Shown here piece by piece: positions 1 through 12,110 of a stretch of 64,000 nucleotides of DNA. This DNA comes from Seriola aureovittata. Taxonomy: Eukaryota > Chordata > Actinopteri > Carangiformes > Carangidae. The stretch covers positions 17,514,501-17,578,500 of the forward strand of contig NC_079377.1 in NCBI RefSeq assembly GCF_021018895.1, given 5' to 3'. The notes under the pieces are model-generated. The model saw only the letters and a list, made by a program, of their open reading frames with translations. It ran no database searches and was not told the DNA's origin. A program made the translations under genes and the position numbers. The stretch's first letter is position 1. Each line of letters opens with the position of its first letter.

Positions 1-2053
1 GCTTTTCTTAGCATTATACTGTATTTACTGTATTTTCTGCCTAAAGCACACCTTTGCTTCACATACTCTTTCCCAAAACAGCTCATAAAACATAAGCTAT
101 CCCTCTTAAGGGTTTGATCTGTGCCAAGTCCATTAGCCTAATCTGAAAAACAAAAGCAGCACTTTGTTTGCTCTCTCTCCCAGTCTCCTTTCACACAGAC
201 ATGCACACACGCACATGCACACACACGCTTCACATCTTCCATCAGCACATTCACCAGTGCCCTGCTGATATCTGGAGGATGTGATGTGCCATTTTTCTTT
301 GAAGGCACTGTCACAGAACGGCTTATTTCACCAGTCCTCCAGACGCGGGGCTATCTGTCTCTGGCAGGGTTTTTCCATCCAAGACAAAGAACAGAGCTGC
401 CCGAGCCTTGCTGCCTGACTGACTGGCTGACTCATTAGGAACAAGACAACAGAGGAAACACAAAAGAGAGATGTACACAGTCCAGTGAAAAGTGAAACAA
501 TGGGGAAAATGAGCTAAACTCTTCTGTCCCTTTTATTTTTTTCTTTGTTCATTTTTGCTGCTGATTTATCTACAGTACAAAAAAAGCTAAATTTTTTTGC
601 AGGCCTTTAAAAGCTTGTATGTCACTTACAGAAAAATACAGCAACAAGTAAATTTACTCTATGTGTTGCTTGCCGTTGTGTTGGGAGTGTGAAATATACT
701 GTGAGGAGTGAGCAGTAGAATATACTGACTGTGGAGAAATATGATCGGCTGCAGTGGCTTGTTTGTGACAGAATTTCGGAGTATCAGTCATACCACATTT
801 CTCAACTGTCTCCATTCATCAGCATGTTTGACAAAAATACTGAAAACAGCTCTGCTTAGCTTTGTCTGACAGAAACACCATCGTTCTTTACACAAACATC
901 TTAAGTGTAAACATACAGCACATCTTGGAGTTTAGAGCAGATTATTTTTGGAAGATATAAATCTGGTGAAACCGAACTGAACTGAACTGAACTGGTGTGT
1001 GAGCATCGCTTATATAACATTATGTTTACTTTGCTGAGATTTATTTGGAAAAAGCCATTGATGTAGGCAAAGTTGTACAGTTATGCTTAGCACTATTCTT
1101 TCATCACATAGCCTGTCCATTGTCTAAATCTTAATTTAAATTTAAATTTAATTCATAAACTCAGACCAGATCCTTTAATCCCTATAATCTGCAACCTCCT
1201 ACCTTTCAGTTTACATCTATTGTACATGAACATGTTATAGATCAGGGTAAATGAAACATATTTTTCCTGATAATCTTTCTCACTTTAGTCAAGCAGTTAA
1301 ATTTTGTTGAGTTTAGTTATAGGTATTAGGATTCTGGAGGGGAGATACTTACACAGTCCCCTGGGGACTTTTTATCTTGCAGGCACATTTTTCTCCCTTA
1401 TTTCTGTCTTCTTTTGAGCTAGGAAACAGTTCTGTGTGAAATTTTAGCAGCTAAATTAACTATACTGAAACCAAAAACACAGCACAGAAAACCAGATGTC
1501 CAAAGACAAGCATGCACTTCAGACATACATGCACACACAAACCCACAACCAACATGTACAGATGTTCAATAAAAGGGCTTCACTTGACCCAACAGCAGCT
1601 TCTGTGTGGTGGGAACATATGCAACTGAATTCCTCTTAATAATGTGCATGTGTGTATATATATATATGTGTGTGTATTTGCGTGTCTGTGTGTTATGTAA
1701 GCCTCATTATCTCTATCATTACATCAAATTCTTATCATTAAGCCTCTCTGAGATGATAGAGCATTTTGAGAAACAGCAAAATGCTACACAAACTCTGTCA
1801 CTCACAAATACACACATGCAGTAGACACAGAAGACTTAAAACACACACACATAAACTGATAAGCACAACCATAAAAAGGCAAACACAACATTGTGTTTGG
1901 TGTTGATTTACGACCCCCGTCATCAATCATGATGAGTCTGGGACCTTGAGTCAAAAGATATTTGATTGTATCCTTGAGCTTCCCCCGTCACAGCAGCTGC
2001 CTCATGAAAAATATATTTCTGTTCTGGCCACCAAGTTCACCAGTCCACCCCCT

Positions 2054-2058
<5 letters not shown>

Positions 2059-2087
<29 letters not shown>
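2059..2087. repeat. (CT)n microsatellite
   Basis: An uninterrupted CT dinucleotide run of about 29 bases follows a C-rich segment inside presumed ank3 intron 1. It reads as GA on the minus (transcribed) strand. Confidence 0.95.
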
Positions 2088-2089
<2 letters not shown>

Positions 2090-2894
2090 GCCTGCTCTCA
2101 CCCTCGACATCTTTCGCTCAGAACAGAAACTAGTTTCCATGGCTACAATCATTAACACATCTGGCATAGTGATCTTGCGTGCACATGTGCACAAAGTGAA
2201 ACACAGACATACAGGACACACATAGACACACTTTTGCACATGTACACACATAACAAAGAAGCAACATACATATGTAAAAAGCATTAATATGCGGAAATAT
2301 TTTCAGTTTCATGGCTGCAGTCTGGAGCTTGTGTGAGAGAGATAACAGGCTGAGGCTTGTTGGGGAAAATACATCAATGGACAACTTTGGGCCTCAGTGA
2401 TAATCCTATTGGTGAATTTAACCCAACCTCCTTTATCTTAATCTGCTGGGAAATGGAGTTGGAGATGGAGAATTGAATCTTCATAATATTGGGACGCTCC
2501 AAACTGATATTTCTGCTTAAAATCAAAATTAAAATTTCTTTGCCTCTGCATACTGAAGAAGAGCCTGACACATACTTAATTTGCAAGGCTTGTGAGACAC
2601 CAATCTCAAGAGTTTAAAAATCTGGTAATGTTATATTTGCTGATATTCTCGTTTTTAAATACATAAAATAAACAAACATTTTTGATGACTGTGACCAATA
2701 TATGTACTGAACAGGATATTTTACAGTCCAAAAATCACCTCGTCAGTGTGACGAATAAATTAATTAACCTTAGATTTGGTATTTCTGTACCAGTACACAG
2801 TTTTTGTCACTCATCAGATGACATTTATGCCAGTATGCTAAAATCTGATATCAGCCCAGCAAACTTGTTGGTTGGGCTCGAATATATTATATTA

Positions 2895-2900
<6 letters not shown>

Positions 2901-2934
<34 letters not shown>

Positions 2935-2968
2935 ATTTTTTTTTTGTTGTTGTTTGTTTTGTTTTTTT
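2901..2968. repeat. (TA)n tract followed by T-rich tract
   Basis: About 31 bases of alternating TA are followed by a T/G-rich homopolymer-like stretch. This is low-complexity sequence within presumed intron. The TA run is self-complementary and may be length-variable. Confidence 0.9.
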
Positions 2969-4507
2969 GTTCCATAACATCAAAGAAACTGCGATCATAA
3001 AAGATATCCCCTGATGATATATATTTTCCTTTGACACTGTGTTCTTTTTAACAATTTGTTCTTTTTTAATTCAACTGTTATTCCACATCAGTTTGTTGTT
3101 GTGTTAAACAAGGTTCAGTTTGATCACTTTTATTAATTTTCAACAGCCTCCACAACACTAAACGTATGATATTCCACTAAGTCAGTAGTTTGAAAATCTT
3201 GTATTTTGTTGTTATTAAGGAACCAGACTGACAGTTTACCCCTGATAAGGGTGGCACATATAACAGCAGCTATAAATTATTCAATGGGAAACACAGAACA
3301 CATTTCCTTCTCAATAATAGACCCACTGAGCCTTGTAAAGCATATAGTGGTAATCTGCTGTAGCTGTGCTCATCTGCTTTGCTTTGGTCTTTCACCATCC
3401 TACAAACCCCTGACATCAAGGGGCCGCCGCGAATACAACTTCAGCCCCAACTCAGCTCACAGGGTCCGGAAAATACCCTTTTGTCTGTGAACATGTATTA
3501 TTTGTGACACTGTTTGTTTGTGATCAATGGCTTTCACCACTAAAATACATTTATCATAGGTTAGCCACTCTGACACAACAGCATGGAAGTAATACACATA
3601 CCACAAAACAGACATGCTCAAGGTGTCTAACTGTCAACCACAACCTGAAAGCCACCTATAAGTATACACTTGTAAGTACAAGCACACAAACACATGAACC
3701 AAACGTTCCGCTTCATCGTCAAGACATGTTTCTGTGGCTCCAAACACCTCCAATTAAAAACCATAATAACAACTCCTGAGAAAAACAGCAAGGCACTTAT
3801 GCATACGTTACATATAGTGTGTGTCTCAGATATACACACACACATAAAGAAACATGCACAGCTGTGGAGGAGTTTGACAGTACTGCCTATGCGGTGCGTG
3901 CATTCTGCTGCCCCCACCCTAACCCCTGAGGACATCCCCTTGCCTCGCATTATGCATAGTCTCTCTCCACTTTACATAGCACTGCTCCCTCAGTCAATCA
4001 CCCAGAGCAAAACAACCAGACCAACCAGTCACAGCGTCAGGATTGTAATAAGTGGTGACTGACAGATGGCATTTCAATGGGCTTTAGTAGCATTCCAGGT
4101 GAGGCTAAACAAATATTTCTCCCTCATGTCAGAGACACATGCAAGCTTAGGGAAGAAAATGCTACACCTGACAGTAAAATTCACAGAAAAACAACCAAGT
4201 GTACAGGCTGTACTTTAAATCAATTGGCTCGTATGTAACAAAAACCGACTCAGAAAATTGCTGTGGTAAACCAAGACTTAATCAGAATAAATGATCAAAC
4301 CAAAAATAATTTATGAAAAACCAATAAAACACGGTGAAACACACCTTCAGTCACTTTGTAATGGGTTAATCGACCTCACCCATTCATCTCACCTCATCCA
4401 ACAACCTCTTACTTTCCATACAAACACATAAAACATCTTTTGCTGAGCCTAAACAACTGAGCAAAAGGAAGCACACCAAGACAAAGAAAGCTCTTTCTCT
4501 CTCTTAC

Positions 4508-4576
4508 CTTTTTTCCTTTCTTCTTGCGATGGGCTGCTTTCCCGCCGCCTGTTTTCTCCTTAGCTTCCTCACTCAT
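4508..4576 (-). CDS. ank3: Ankyrin-3 (ankyrin-G), first coding exon of an alternative isoform (partial gene)
   Basis: Ankyrin-G links membrane proteins such as voltage-gated sodium channels and cell-adhesion molecules to spectrin, notably at the axon initial segment and lateral membranes. The minus-strand frame opens with an ATG at 4576 and reads 23 codons, beginning MSEEAKEK, continuing through a glycine/lysine stretch and ending AHRKKKGKK. It runs straight into a consensus donor GTAAGAG at phase 0. From memory, one mammalian ANK3 amino terminus starts MSEEPKEK and ends AHRKRKGKK immediately before the first ankyrin-repeat exon, also at phase 0. ANK1 and ANK2 have different amino termini. 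The ankyrin repeats, ZU5, UPA and death domains must lie beyond the left edge. A chance match is possible because the exon is short, but start, composition, length and donor phase all agree. Confidence 0.82.
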
Positions 4577-5417
4577 GTTCAGAGATCTCCCCCTGTTCCT
4601 CTCCTCTCCTCACTTTTTTTTTTAATCCAGCATGAAGGAGCTTGTGGAGTGGAGCGGCAGCAGCTGCTGTCTTCACTGGTGAAACGTTGTCACAGAAATG
4701 TCCATTTAGAAGCAGTGAAGGAAGGATTGTTCCATGCAGAGTGGGAGTGCGCGTGAAGAGAAGAGAGACTGGGAGGACTGTGCTGATGCTCTCCTCCTCC
4801 TCCTCCTCTCCTCTTCCTCTCCACGTTCACAAACACACACACTTGCAAGCACGCTCGCCGAGGTCCACTCCCACTTGCTGCCTTTGCCGTGCGCAATTGG
4901 CGACTCTCTCCAGCGCACTCAGAGACAGGGTGTGGAGGCAGGAGGAGAGTGGAGAGATAAAGGCGAAGGAGGAAGATGAGGAGGAGGTGGAGGAGGATGT
5001 TAGGATGATGATAAAGAAGGAAAGAGAGCGATAGATTGAAGGAGTGTATTCCTGGCTGGATGTGGTCCTCCCTACCTGAGGCTGGAGATTGGAGACGCTC
5101 TTCCAAAAGAGAAAGAGACAAAGACCCACAAAAATGGGAGGAGAGACACAAAAACAAACAGAGTTAGGAAAAGACAGGAAAATGGGTTGGTCAGACAGAA
5201 AGAAAGAGAGGGAGAACGAGGGAAAATAGTGTGAAATGGTGTTACTGGTGTTAGTGAAAGAAGGAAAGAGCATAAAGCTGAGACAGAGGGGGGCGTGATC
5301 CACACAGTCTCTTCGACCTGCTGGCTGGATTATTTCTGCTGTTGCTCCCTGCACAGACGTTGTGATATGAAATGAGACTCTCCACTCCTCTGACAGGCCA
5401 ATAGAGAGAGGTTAAAA

Positions 5418-5448
<31 letters not shown>

Positions 5449-5472
5449 AAGAGCGTGACAGAGAGAGAGCGC

Positions 5473-5505
<33 letters not shown>

Positions 5506-5540
5506 CGAGAGAGAGAGAGAGAGAGAGAGAGAGCAGATCA
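4577..5540 (-). promoter_or_regulatory. Putative ank3 5' leader and promoter region
   Basis: The sequence immediately upstream (in gene sense) of the ank3 start codon is purine/pyrimidine-skewed. It carries several short frames beginning with ATG on the minus strand, for example from 4918 and 5157, which would be upstream ORFs if transcription starts beyond them. The transcription start cannot be placed from sequence and no convincing TATA box was seen. At the distal end lie two GA-repeat blocks, 5418-5443 and 5461-5533, which read as CT on the transcribed strand, a common feature of vertebrate promoter flanks. The assignment rests on position next to the coding exon. Confidence 0.45.
5418..5533. 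repeat. Compound (GA)n microsatellite
   Basis: Two GA blocks, 5418-5443 and 5461-5533, are separated by a short interruption. The second is interspersed with GCGAGA variants. Several long open frames in this area (serine/leucine-rich on the minus strand) are products of this repeat and not genes. Confidence 0.95.
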
Positions 5541-5645
5541 TTAACACGATGCATCAGGTCCTTCCAGAAAAGGAAGTCTCCCCACTAGCCTCTGCCAGCA
5601 GGATCAGCTTACTGGAAACTGGAACAGAACAGAACTGCACCCGGC

Positions 5646-5681
5646 ACTGACTGACTGACTGACTGACTGAATGACTGACTG
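5646..5681. repeat. (ACTG)n tetranucleotide repeat
   Basis: About nine tandem copies of a four-base ACTG unit with one imperfect copy (GAATGACT). It sits just beyond the GA-repeat block upstream of the ank3 first exon. Confidence 0.93.
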
Positions 5682-7933
5682 GTTGGCTGAGTTTATTGAG
5701 GTGTATGTGTGTAAAAGTGTGTGTGTGAGACAGAGACAGGCAGGCAGAGGGTGAAGCAGAAAGGGAGACATGCACACATGGCTGATAATATTCAAACAAT
5801 ATCCAACCAATAACCACCTATATGTTGAAGTCACGACTCAACAGACAGAGAGAGACTTTGAAAAGACCACGCCTTCCCAGCTTTCAACAAGCTACAGCTC
5901 TCAACCAATGAAACATCTAGGTAATGAGGCAGGAGGAGAGCAAGTGAATCGGCGAGGAGGAGAAAATCGGAACAAAAAGCCCTGGGTGACACAGAGGGAG
6001 AGATCAGAGGGAGGGGTGGGGTGAATAGGAGGGTGAGAAACAGAAAGGAGGGAGAAAATGACAGTGGGAGATGGGGAGGGCTGAGACAACAACAATGTGA
6101 TATCAGTAAAACAGGCAAACCAAGAGGCATGGAGAGGATGAAAGAACAAATGAGAAGACAAATGAGGAGCAGACAGGGCACGAACAGGCAGGGTTTGTTG
6201 TGATTACCCTCTGAACAACAGGTTCTTTATTCTGGGGGTATATTGCTGTTAACCATCTCTCCCTCCCTCCTGCTCCTGACCAGCTGTATGCCATCACCAC
6301 CATGCTGTTTAATGTCAATTAGGGCCCATATTTTACATTTTCATCGCATTTTACTTGAAATTCTGATATTCATAAGAAAGTATTTGTGGTTTTAAGAGCC
6401 AAAATCCATCTCAGTGTAGTTATATAGCTCCTTTCACAGGCCTCTCTCTGGAGCTCTGACAAGAACAGGTCAGTCAGCTGACCTGAGTGATGCACAGCCA
6501 GGCCGACCACAACAGGTAACGGACTGTAAGCCTACTGCTATAACTTGATAAAGGTCACTGGTAAATACAAATGGAGATGGTCAGTCAGTGCTGAAATGAG
6601 ATTGTTGGAGCCATGGTACAAGTTTTTTAAGTTAAATAAGAAAAATCTGTAGGATGCAGTATTTTAAGTTTGATTTTAAATTAGGTTAATTTGAGTTATG
6701 AAATATTAATATTAATTCCAGAAATCTGGCCATAAGGGCCCTTAAGCAGAATATGGTTGATGAATGATATGATTACCTGATATTCACCTGTGTGGGTGCT
6801 GATTAAATGATCCTGCTGTGTTCCTTCTGATCTGAGATCTATACGTAGGTCTTGGATTTGTTGGCTGTCAGGTTAGATGACGGAGAGCAACAGTTTTCTG
6901 ACTGCGCACATGAATAGAGTTTAATTATGTCAAAATCCTGTGGTGGATCTTATTGTTTCACTTGGAAAGTCAACCGTAGTATATTATTTAATAAATGTAG
7001 TTTCAGCTATTGAAAATATTTGAAAAGCTTCGTGTGAGCTTTATAAGTGTGTGTTGGTCACTCCACCTAACCATGGGTGGTTCAAAGTACTTTTAATTGA
7101 TTAGCCATTACAGAGATGAACAGATGGTCACATTCAAACTTGGTGTGGAGTTATACACCAGAGCCTTGGGCCTGGTTCTGGTGAAAACCGCTGGATCATC
7201 TGGCTACATCGGGGTGACTGTCTACAGTGTTGCACGGTTAAGGTCCAGTGGTGGAGCCTAGACTACAATTGCCAGATTTTTCTAGAAAAATACTGTTCCA
7301 ATGCAGAGACACAAATGGACACAAACAGATGCAAGGGCGTATCCGCTCAACTTAAAAATGTTTCAACTTGAGCAAGAACTATAGCTGTACCCTGAAGCTG
7401 TGATGCTAGAACTCTGCTGCAGACAAAGACTGGAGAAAACGCAACCAAACAAATAAATTCCTGGTAGGTGTTGAGTTGAATCAAACACATAAACAGTGTT
7501 GTTACGAGTTGTTAGAGCAAGAATCTGAATCATGTCTATGTACTGGTTTTGCCCAATAAAACCTGACAGCAAAAGCACTCAAGCAGTCAACTTCACACAA
7601 AGAAGAAGAAGAAAACAACAACAACAAAAAACACTGCAACAACATGCTTCACTTTTAGTCTACACCCTTACAATCTTGCAGCTAGCACTGACTTACTTGA
7701 ACAATGACAACTAAAGACAGGCTGATAAACTGGATAAGCTAACATACTGGCTGATATATAGTTTAGTGCAGATATGTTGTTATCAGCTTATATAAAGAGT
7801 CTTAATGATGTCACTTTGAGCAAAACTAGTTTCACTTGAAATTTGATTAATTGGTCACTTTACTGACACTAGGCTGCACAGTCCATAAACCTTTCTGGCA
7901 GTTTCCAAATTAAATCAAATTACAGTCAGATAT

Positions 7934-8002
7934 GCTCTAATCCTAAACTCTAGAATTAGTATAAGCTCTAGCTCTAGCTCTAATCCTAAACTCTAGAATT
8001 AG
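7934..8002. repeat. Local direct duplication
   Basis: A 26-base segment starting GCTCTAATCC and ending AGAATTAG occurs at 7934-7959 and again, identically, at 7977-8002. The copies are separated by 17 bases that include tandem AGCTCT units. The identity suggests a recent slippage-type duplication. Confidence 0.9.
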
Positions 8003-8966
8003 AGCTCAAGATTATTGTTTATTACCACGTCGACTATGTACTGCCACTGAAAAAAAGATTTACTTGTTGAAAAAATTATTCATTTATCCTTCCCTAAAAT
8101 AAGTTAAATCCACTTAGATATTTGTTTTGTTGGGGTTTTTTTTTTTTCAACAAAACTATGGCCAAGAGACAGACGAAAGAAATGACAAATGTGATAATAA
8201 CTACCGGTACTTCCATGTAATAACTGTTCAAATGATTGCAAGCTTGTTTGGCAGCCAACAGAAAATCTCATTAGGAAGGGAAATGGAGGGACTGTGAAAA
8301 ACTTACTTCAATTTAGTTTAGTTTCCCATCACCACTTGCTTTGCTGCGGTCTTTCTGGCAAAAGTTTAAACTACTAAATTAATTAAGATTGCACAATTAC
8401 ATAATAAATAAATCAAACCAATAAACAAATCAAACTAGTTAAACTACTTTTCATTTTCATTGGGTTTCACAATTAACAATATAAGATAATGAGCTTAATT
8501 CAGGTAAGACAATCAGGCTAAGGAGATTACATGACAATTACCATTTACATAGGGGTCTGCCTAACATGCATGTTGTATATGTACAAATTAAATCTTGATA
8601 TTGTAACAAAGTTATTATATACATCAATTAATTTGACTATTTCAACAAGTGGGCAGAGCTTGGAACAAGGATTTATCTTCAGTGAAGGTTTCCTAACCTT
8701 AACACCGTGCTCTACCTCAGTGAAAGCTGACAACAGATTACTAGCTTTAGCTCCACTGTCATATGATGTCCTCCAGTCAAGACCATCATCCTCCATTTCC
8801 CCCATCTATAACACCAAGTCCTCAGCATGAGAGCAGAGAAGGATTACACACTGCTTCACACATTAATCTGTAGCTGGATACGTTCTCTTCACTCCATTTT
8901 GTATGATAGAAAGTGTGTATGTACCAAAGCTGAGAGGTGCTTACAGCAGATGTACACCATGCACAT

Positions 8967-9015
8967 TTGTGTGTGTGTGTGTGTGCATGTGTGTGTGTGC
9001 ATGTGTGTGTGTGCT
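8967..9015. repeat. (TG)n microsatellite with CA interruptions
   Basis: TG dinucleotide runs interrupted by two TGCATG steps. The open frames across it translate to cysteine/valine repeats and are artefacts. Confidence 0.92.
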
Positions 9016-9140
9016 TCGGGGCGTGGTCCCTCTGATTTGGTGCCAGCAGTGGTTATTATTGATTGTGCCAGGAGGCAGCTCCATCAGCAAGCCATTTATT
9101 AGGATTTATAAGCTTCACACCTCACACTGGGAAACACCAC
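9016..9140. promoter_or_regulatory. Candidate conserved non-coding element
   Basis: Right after the TG repeat comes a compositionally balanced segment with TTATTATTGATTGTG and ATTTATTAGGATTTATAAG motifs. It resembles vertebrate developmental enhancer sequence more than the flanking AT-rich DNA does. This is an impression from motif texture only; no alignment was made. Confidence 0.2.
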
Positions 9141-10954
9141 AAAGTCATTGAGAATTTAAAACTTCTGTTTATGGCAACATATTCCTCCCACCATGAAGGT
9201 TTCTCATTAAAAAAAAGACAATTTCAATATAATTTTATGTTCAAATAAATTGTTATTAAAACATACTGGCTCACTATGTTGTAATGAGATAATAATTTAA
9301 TTGCCAGTTCATTAAGTGCATCAAGACACCAAGCTAAAACTAAAGCAGTCTAATACGACAGTCCTCCAGTTGTTTTATATCCACTGAATAGTACTACCTC
9401 TTTCAGCTTTATTTATCTTTGGGCACATTTAGGTTGGCTTGCTTGGTTGCTATAAGTGCTGACCTGACTTACTGTATAAACATAAGTACTCACAAACCCA
9501 GCTGTACTTTTTAGAGGGGGAGTTATATTTGGTAAGAGTGTTGTATTTACATATCAAAAGGAGCGTTTCTCTTCTTGCAGTGATCTACAAAATGGGCTGT
9601 CGTAGCATCCCCAAATCTGTCGTATACTCCATGATAATACAGATGAACAAAGAGAAAAACATGTACAGTGAAATGCAGTCTTGTATCTGCACTATTTCTG
9701 CTCTGTTCCTCTCATCTCCTGATTAGATTATTACCAAACACTCTACTGAATGATTTTTGTATGCAGCCTAGACTGCTGTTACATTATCTCTTGGTAAAAC
9801 ACACAGAATAAAAAAATACCTCACTGGTCTGTCTTTTATTAGTCAATGGTAACAAGTGCTCACAAATACAAGCCCCATATTCTGGATGTAAGACTTACAA
9901 AATACCCCATTCTGTGTGCACTGAGTGTGTTCTTGCCTGCAGTCTAAGGTGGTCGGTAAGTTATCACAGTAAGGAGACACTCACAAGGTTATCTCTAGTA
10001 CGGTAGGTTATCTGTAAGGCTATCAGTCACTGTGGTGATCCACGATTACCAATGCATATTAAGAGAGTTACAGTTACCATGTACCAAGCTCTAATGAGCT
10101 GCTTGTAATTAGTCTTAGAAAAACTGCTTAAATATACCACTGTATTGTATAATATTCATATTAGTACAGAGTGTACTGATAATACCATATATTTTGGAGA
10201 ATGAGGAAATCTGTATGGTGAGTGTAAGAATAATTAGATTATGTAAAATGTTAATAAGGAAATAATATTGTTCCTGGTCTGTAATAACATTTTCTGATTG
10301 ATCATACATTCACAAGCTATTCATATAAGATGTGAACATTTTATGACGATGGTTCTAACAGTGTTTACTGAAGAATTGATAGAGACAAACATTAAGCAAA
10401 TGTACAGTCTCCATTATCTGTCATAATTTAAATCCTGTCCTTGTGCAAAGGACCAGACAATGTCATGGGATCAGACAGTGATCTTTTGGCTGCAGTTACA
10501 TTGGCCATTAGTGTGACTTTGATCATCCAAACGCAGTCAAACATGAAGTGATGCACAGAAATCTAATTTTTGTTCTGACTGCTTTCAGACATCCAAAACC
10601 AGAGATGGGAGTGGTCAGCCCAGAACTGTGGGAGATATTCACACTTCACCAGATGGAGACAAAGAGTACAAAGACTTTAAAATGATGTAAATAGTCCTAA
10701 TGGAAACAGTGTGGCCATACAGAAATCTGATGTCAGGAAATATTCTCTTTGGAACTGCATCATAAAAATAACAAGTAAGCCAACAGTCACACTAGCTGCT
10801 CTGAGAGTGTACTTTGAGTTAAATGCTAGCAACAGCATGCTGAGATGATAAACATCTTTTTTTGCCAATTATTGCTAAACACAAAGTATACCTAACAATA
10901 CCATTCCCTTTTCTGGTATTTGGTCATAAACCAAACTGTTCATCTTGAATGGGG

Positions 10955-11105
10955 AAAGAATAAAATTTCTTGGCGATCCATCCAGTAGTTGTTGAGACAC
11001 TTGGATAAAAACCCAAGATGTTAAACTTATGATTGCGCTAGTTCAAAACTCCCCCAAGTCATTAGGAATCATTGTCCATGAACCATGTATATTTGAAATC
11101 AGATT
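10955..11105. repeat. Teleost-type dispersed repeat fragment
   Basis: The segment contains GATCCATCCAGTAGTTGTTG followed by GAGACACTTGG, and later AAGTCATTAGGAATCATTG and CCATGAACCATG. These match, from memory, a dispersed repeat widespread in percomorph fish genomes whose copies read 'atccatccaatagttgttgag' and 'gtcattaggattcat'. The order of segments supports a diverged copy, but the family name is not something I can give with certainty. Confidence 0.55.
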
Positions 11106-11205
11106 TCAGTAGTCAACATTAATTCCAGAAACAACACTAATAGAAAACTGCCAGTGAAATGGCTTAGGCTTTGCTAATACATGTAAATCTGGAGAGGACT
11201 CTTCA

Positions 11206-11441
11206 TCACAACTGGAACTCAGACATGTCAGCTACCCAGACTGCCATTAAAGCCACCCTGTAAGCCTCCTCAGTCAAGTGTCTTTTCACATCCATCATGC
11301 TCAGGATCGAAGGGTCTCTGATCAATGTGCTGTATGCAGAGGCCAGATAGGGCCTGACAGACAGCTCTACAGGGGGTTCCCATCTCAGGCTCATGAAGGG
11401 AGGGGCTCCATACAAATCAAACAACCCCTTCACTAGAAATC
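11206..11441 (-). other. Unexplained exon-like ORF (candidate terminal exon or pseudogene fragment)
   Basis: I do not recognise this protein. On the minus strand an open frame runs from an acceptor-like TTTCTAG, with the frame opening at about 11433-11435, to a TGA at 11206-11208. It encodes about 75 residues with an ordinary amino-acid mix, including DLYGAPPFMSLRWEPP and RDPSILSMMDVKRHLTEEAY. Unlike the other frames nearby it is not repeat-derived, has balanced codon use and looks like a folded domain. Upstream of the putative acceptor the frame meets stops, so it would have to be a last exon, a processed or broken gene copy, or a remnant of a mobile element. No partner exon was found. Confidence 0.35.
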
Positions 11442-12017
11442 AATCATCACATAAGATGAATGCTGTTCCCTTCATGAAGACAGCCTTCCAATGAAGCATA
11501 CCAAGCTTAGCATCAATTCAGTAATGGCCTTATTGCACAAATAACAGTGGCTGCAAATATCTCATTTGAATTGACATTTCAAAATTGACTGGTATATTTA
11601 TCAGGAATCAATAATTGCAAGCAATGTTATTATTACCCCAATCAGTGTGCCTATGACAGCAGCTCTTGTTTTATTGCAGTAATCTATCGATAAAATGCCA
11701 AGTAAAACACTGCACCATGAAAATTTATTTTCAAGACTTTACCAAACAAATTTGTAAAACTGCATTTTCATGCAAAGATCAACATGTTTAGTAATATTAA
11801 TGTCCTACTGGAATGCTGCTTTGTTATGTTAGCCACCTTTGGCAGCAGCTTCCTGGTCTGATGAAATGCACTGATGTGGTACATAACTTCTGAGCCAGGA
11901 CAGGTGAAATTATATTATAAAGATATTCTGACTAAAATGGAGCAGCACCCCAAAAAATTAACTACAGATTCATCTAAAAAGTGCTATTGTCCATGTAGTT
12001 ACACGCACGCACGCGCG

Positions 12018-12110
<93 letters not shown>

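Larger units (their letters stand above)
1..4507 (-). other. Presumed part of ank3 intron 1; no exon seen
   Basis: This stretch lies downstream, in the direction of transcription, of the ank3 first exon and should be intronic. I searched both strands for ankyrin-repeat-like coding and for a second ank3 exon and saw none. It contains AT-rich sequence, short CA/TG runs and two clear simple repeats, listed separately. The open frames here are short and run through repeats, or have no family resemblance. Confidence 0.6.
5682..10954. other. Non-coding interval with no gene recognised
   Basis: I saw no exon with family resemblance on either strand in this 5.3 kb. It contains a purine-rich stretch at about 5.93-6.18 kb, a local duplication at 7.93-8.00 kb and a TG repeat at 8.97-9.02 kb. 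A TG-flanked, possibly constrained segment lies at about 9.02-9.14 kb. The rest looks like ordinary AT-rich intergenic DNA. Confidence 0.6.

Noticed and set aside
4642..5547. Several overlapping frames of up to 175 residues near the ank3 first exon
   Set aside because: They are low-complexity (serine, leucine, glutamate) products of purine/pyrimidine-skewed sequence and the GA repeat. Some may be upstream ORFs, but none is a protein gene.
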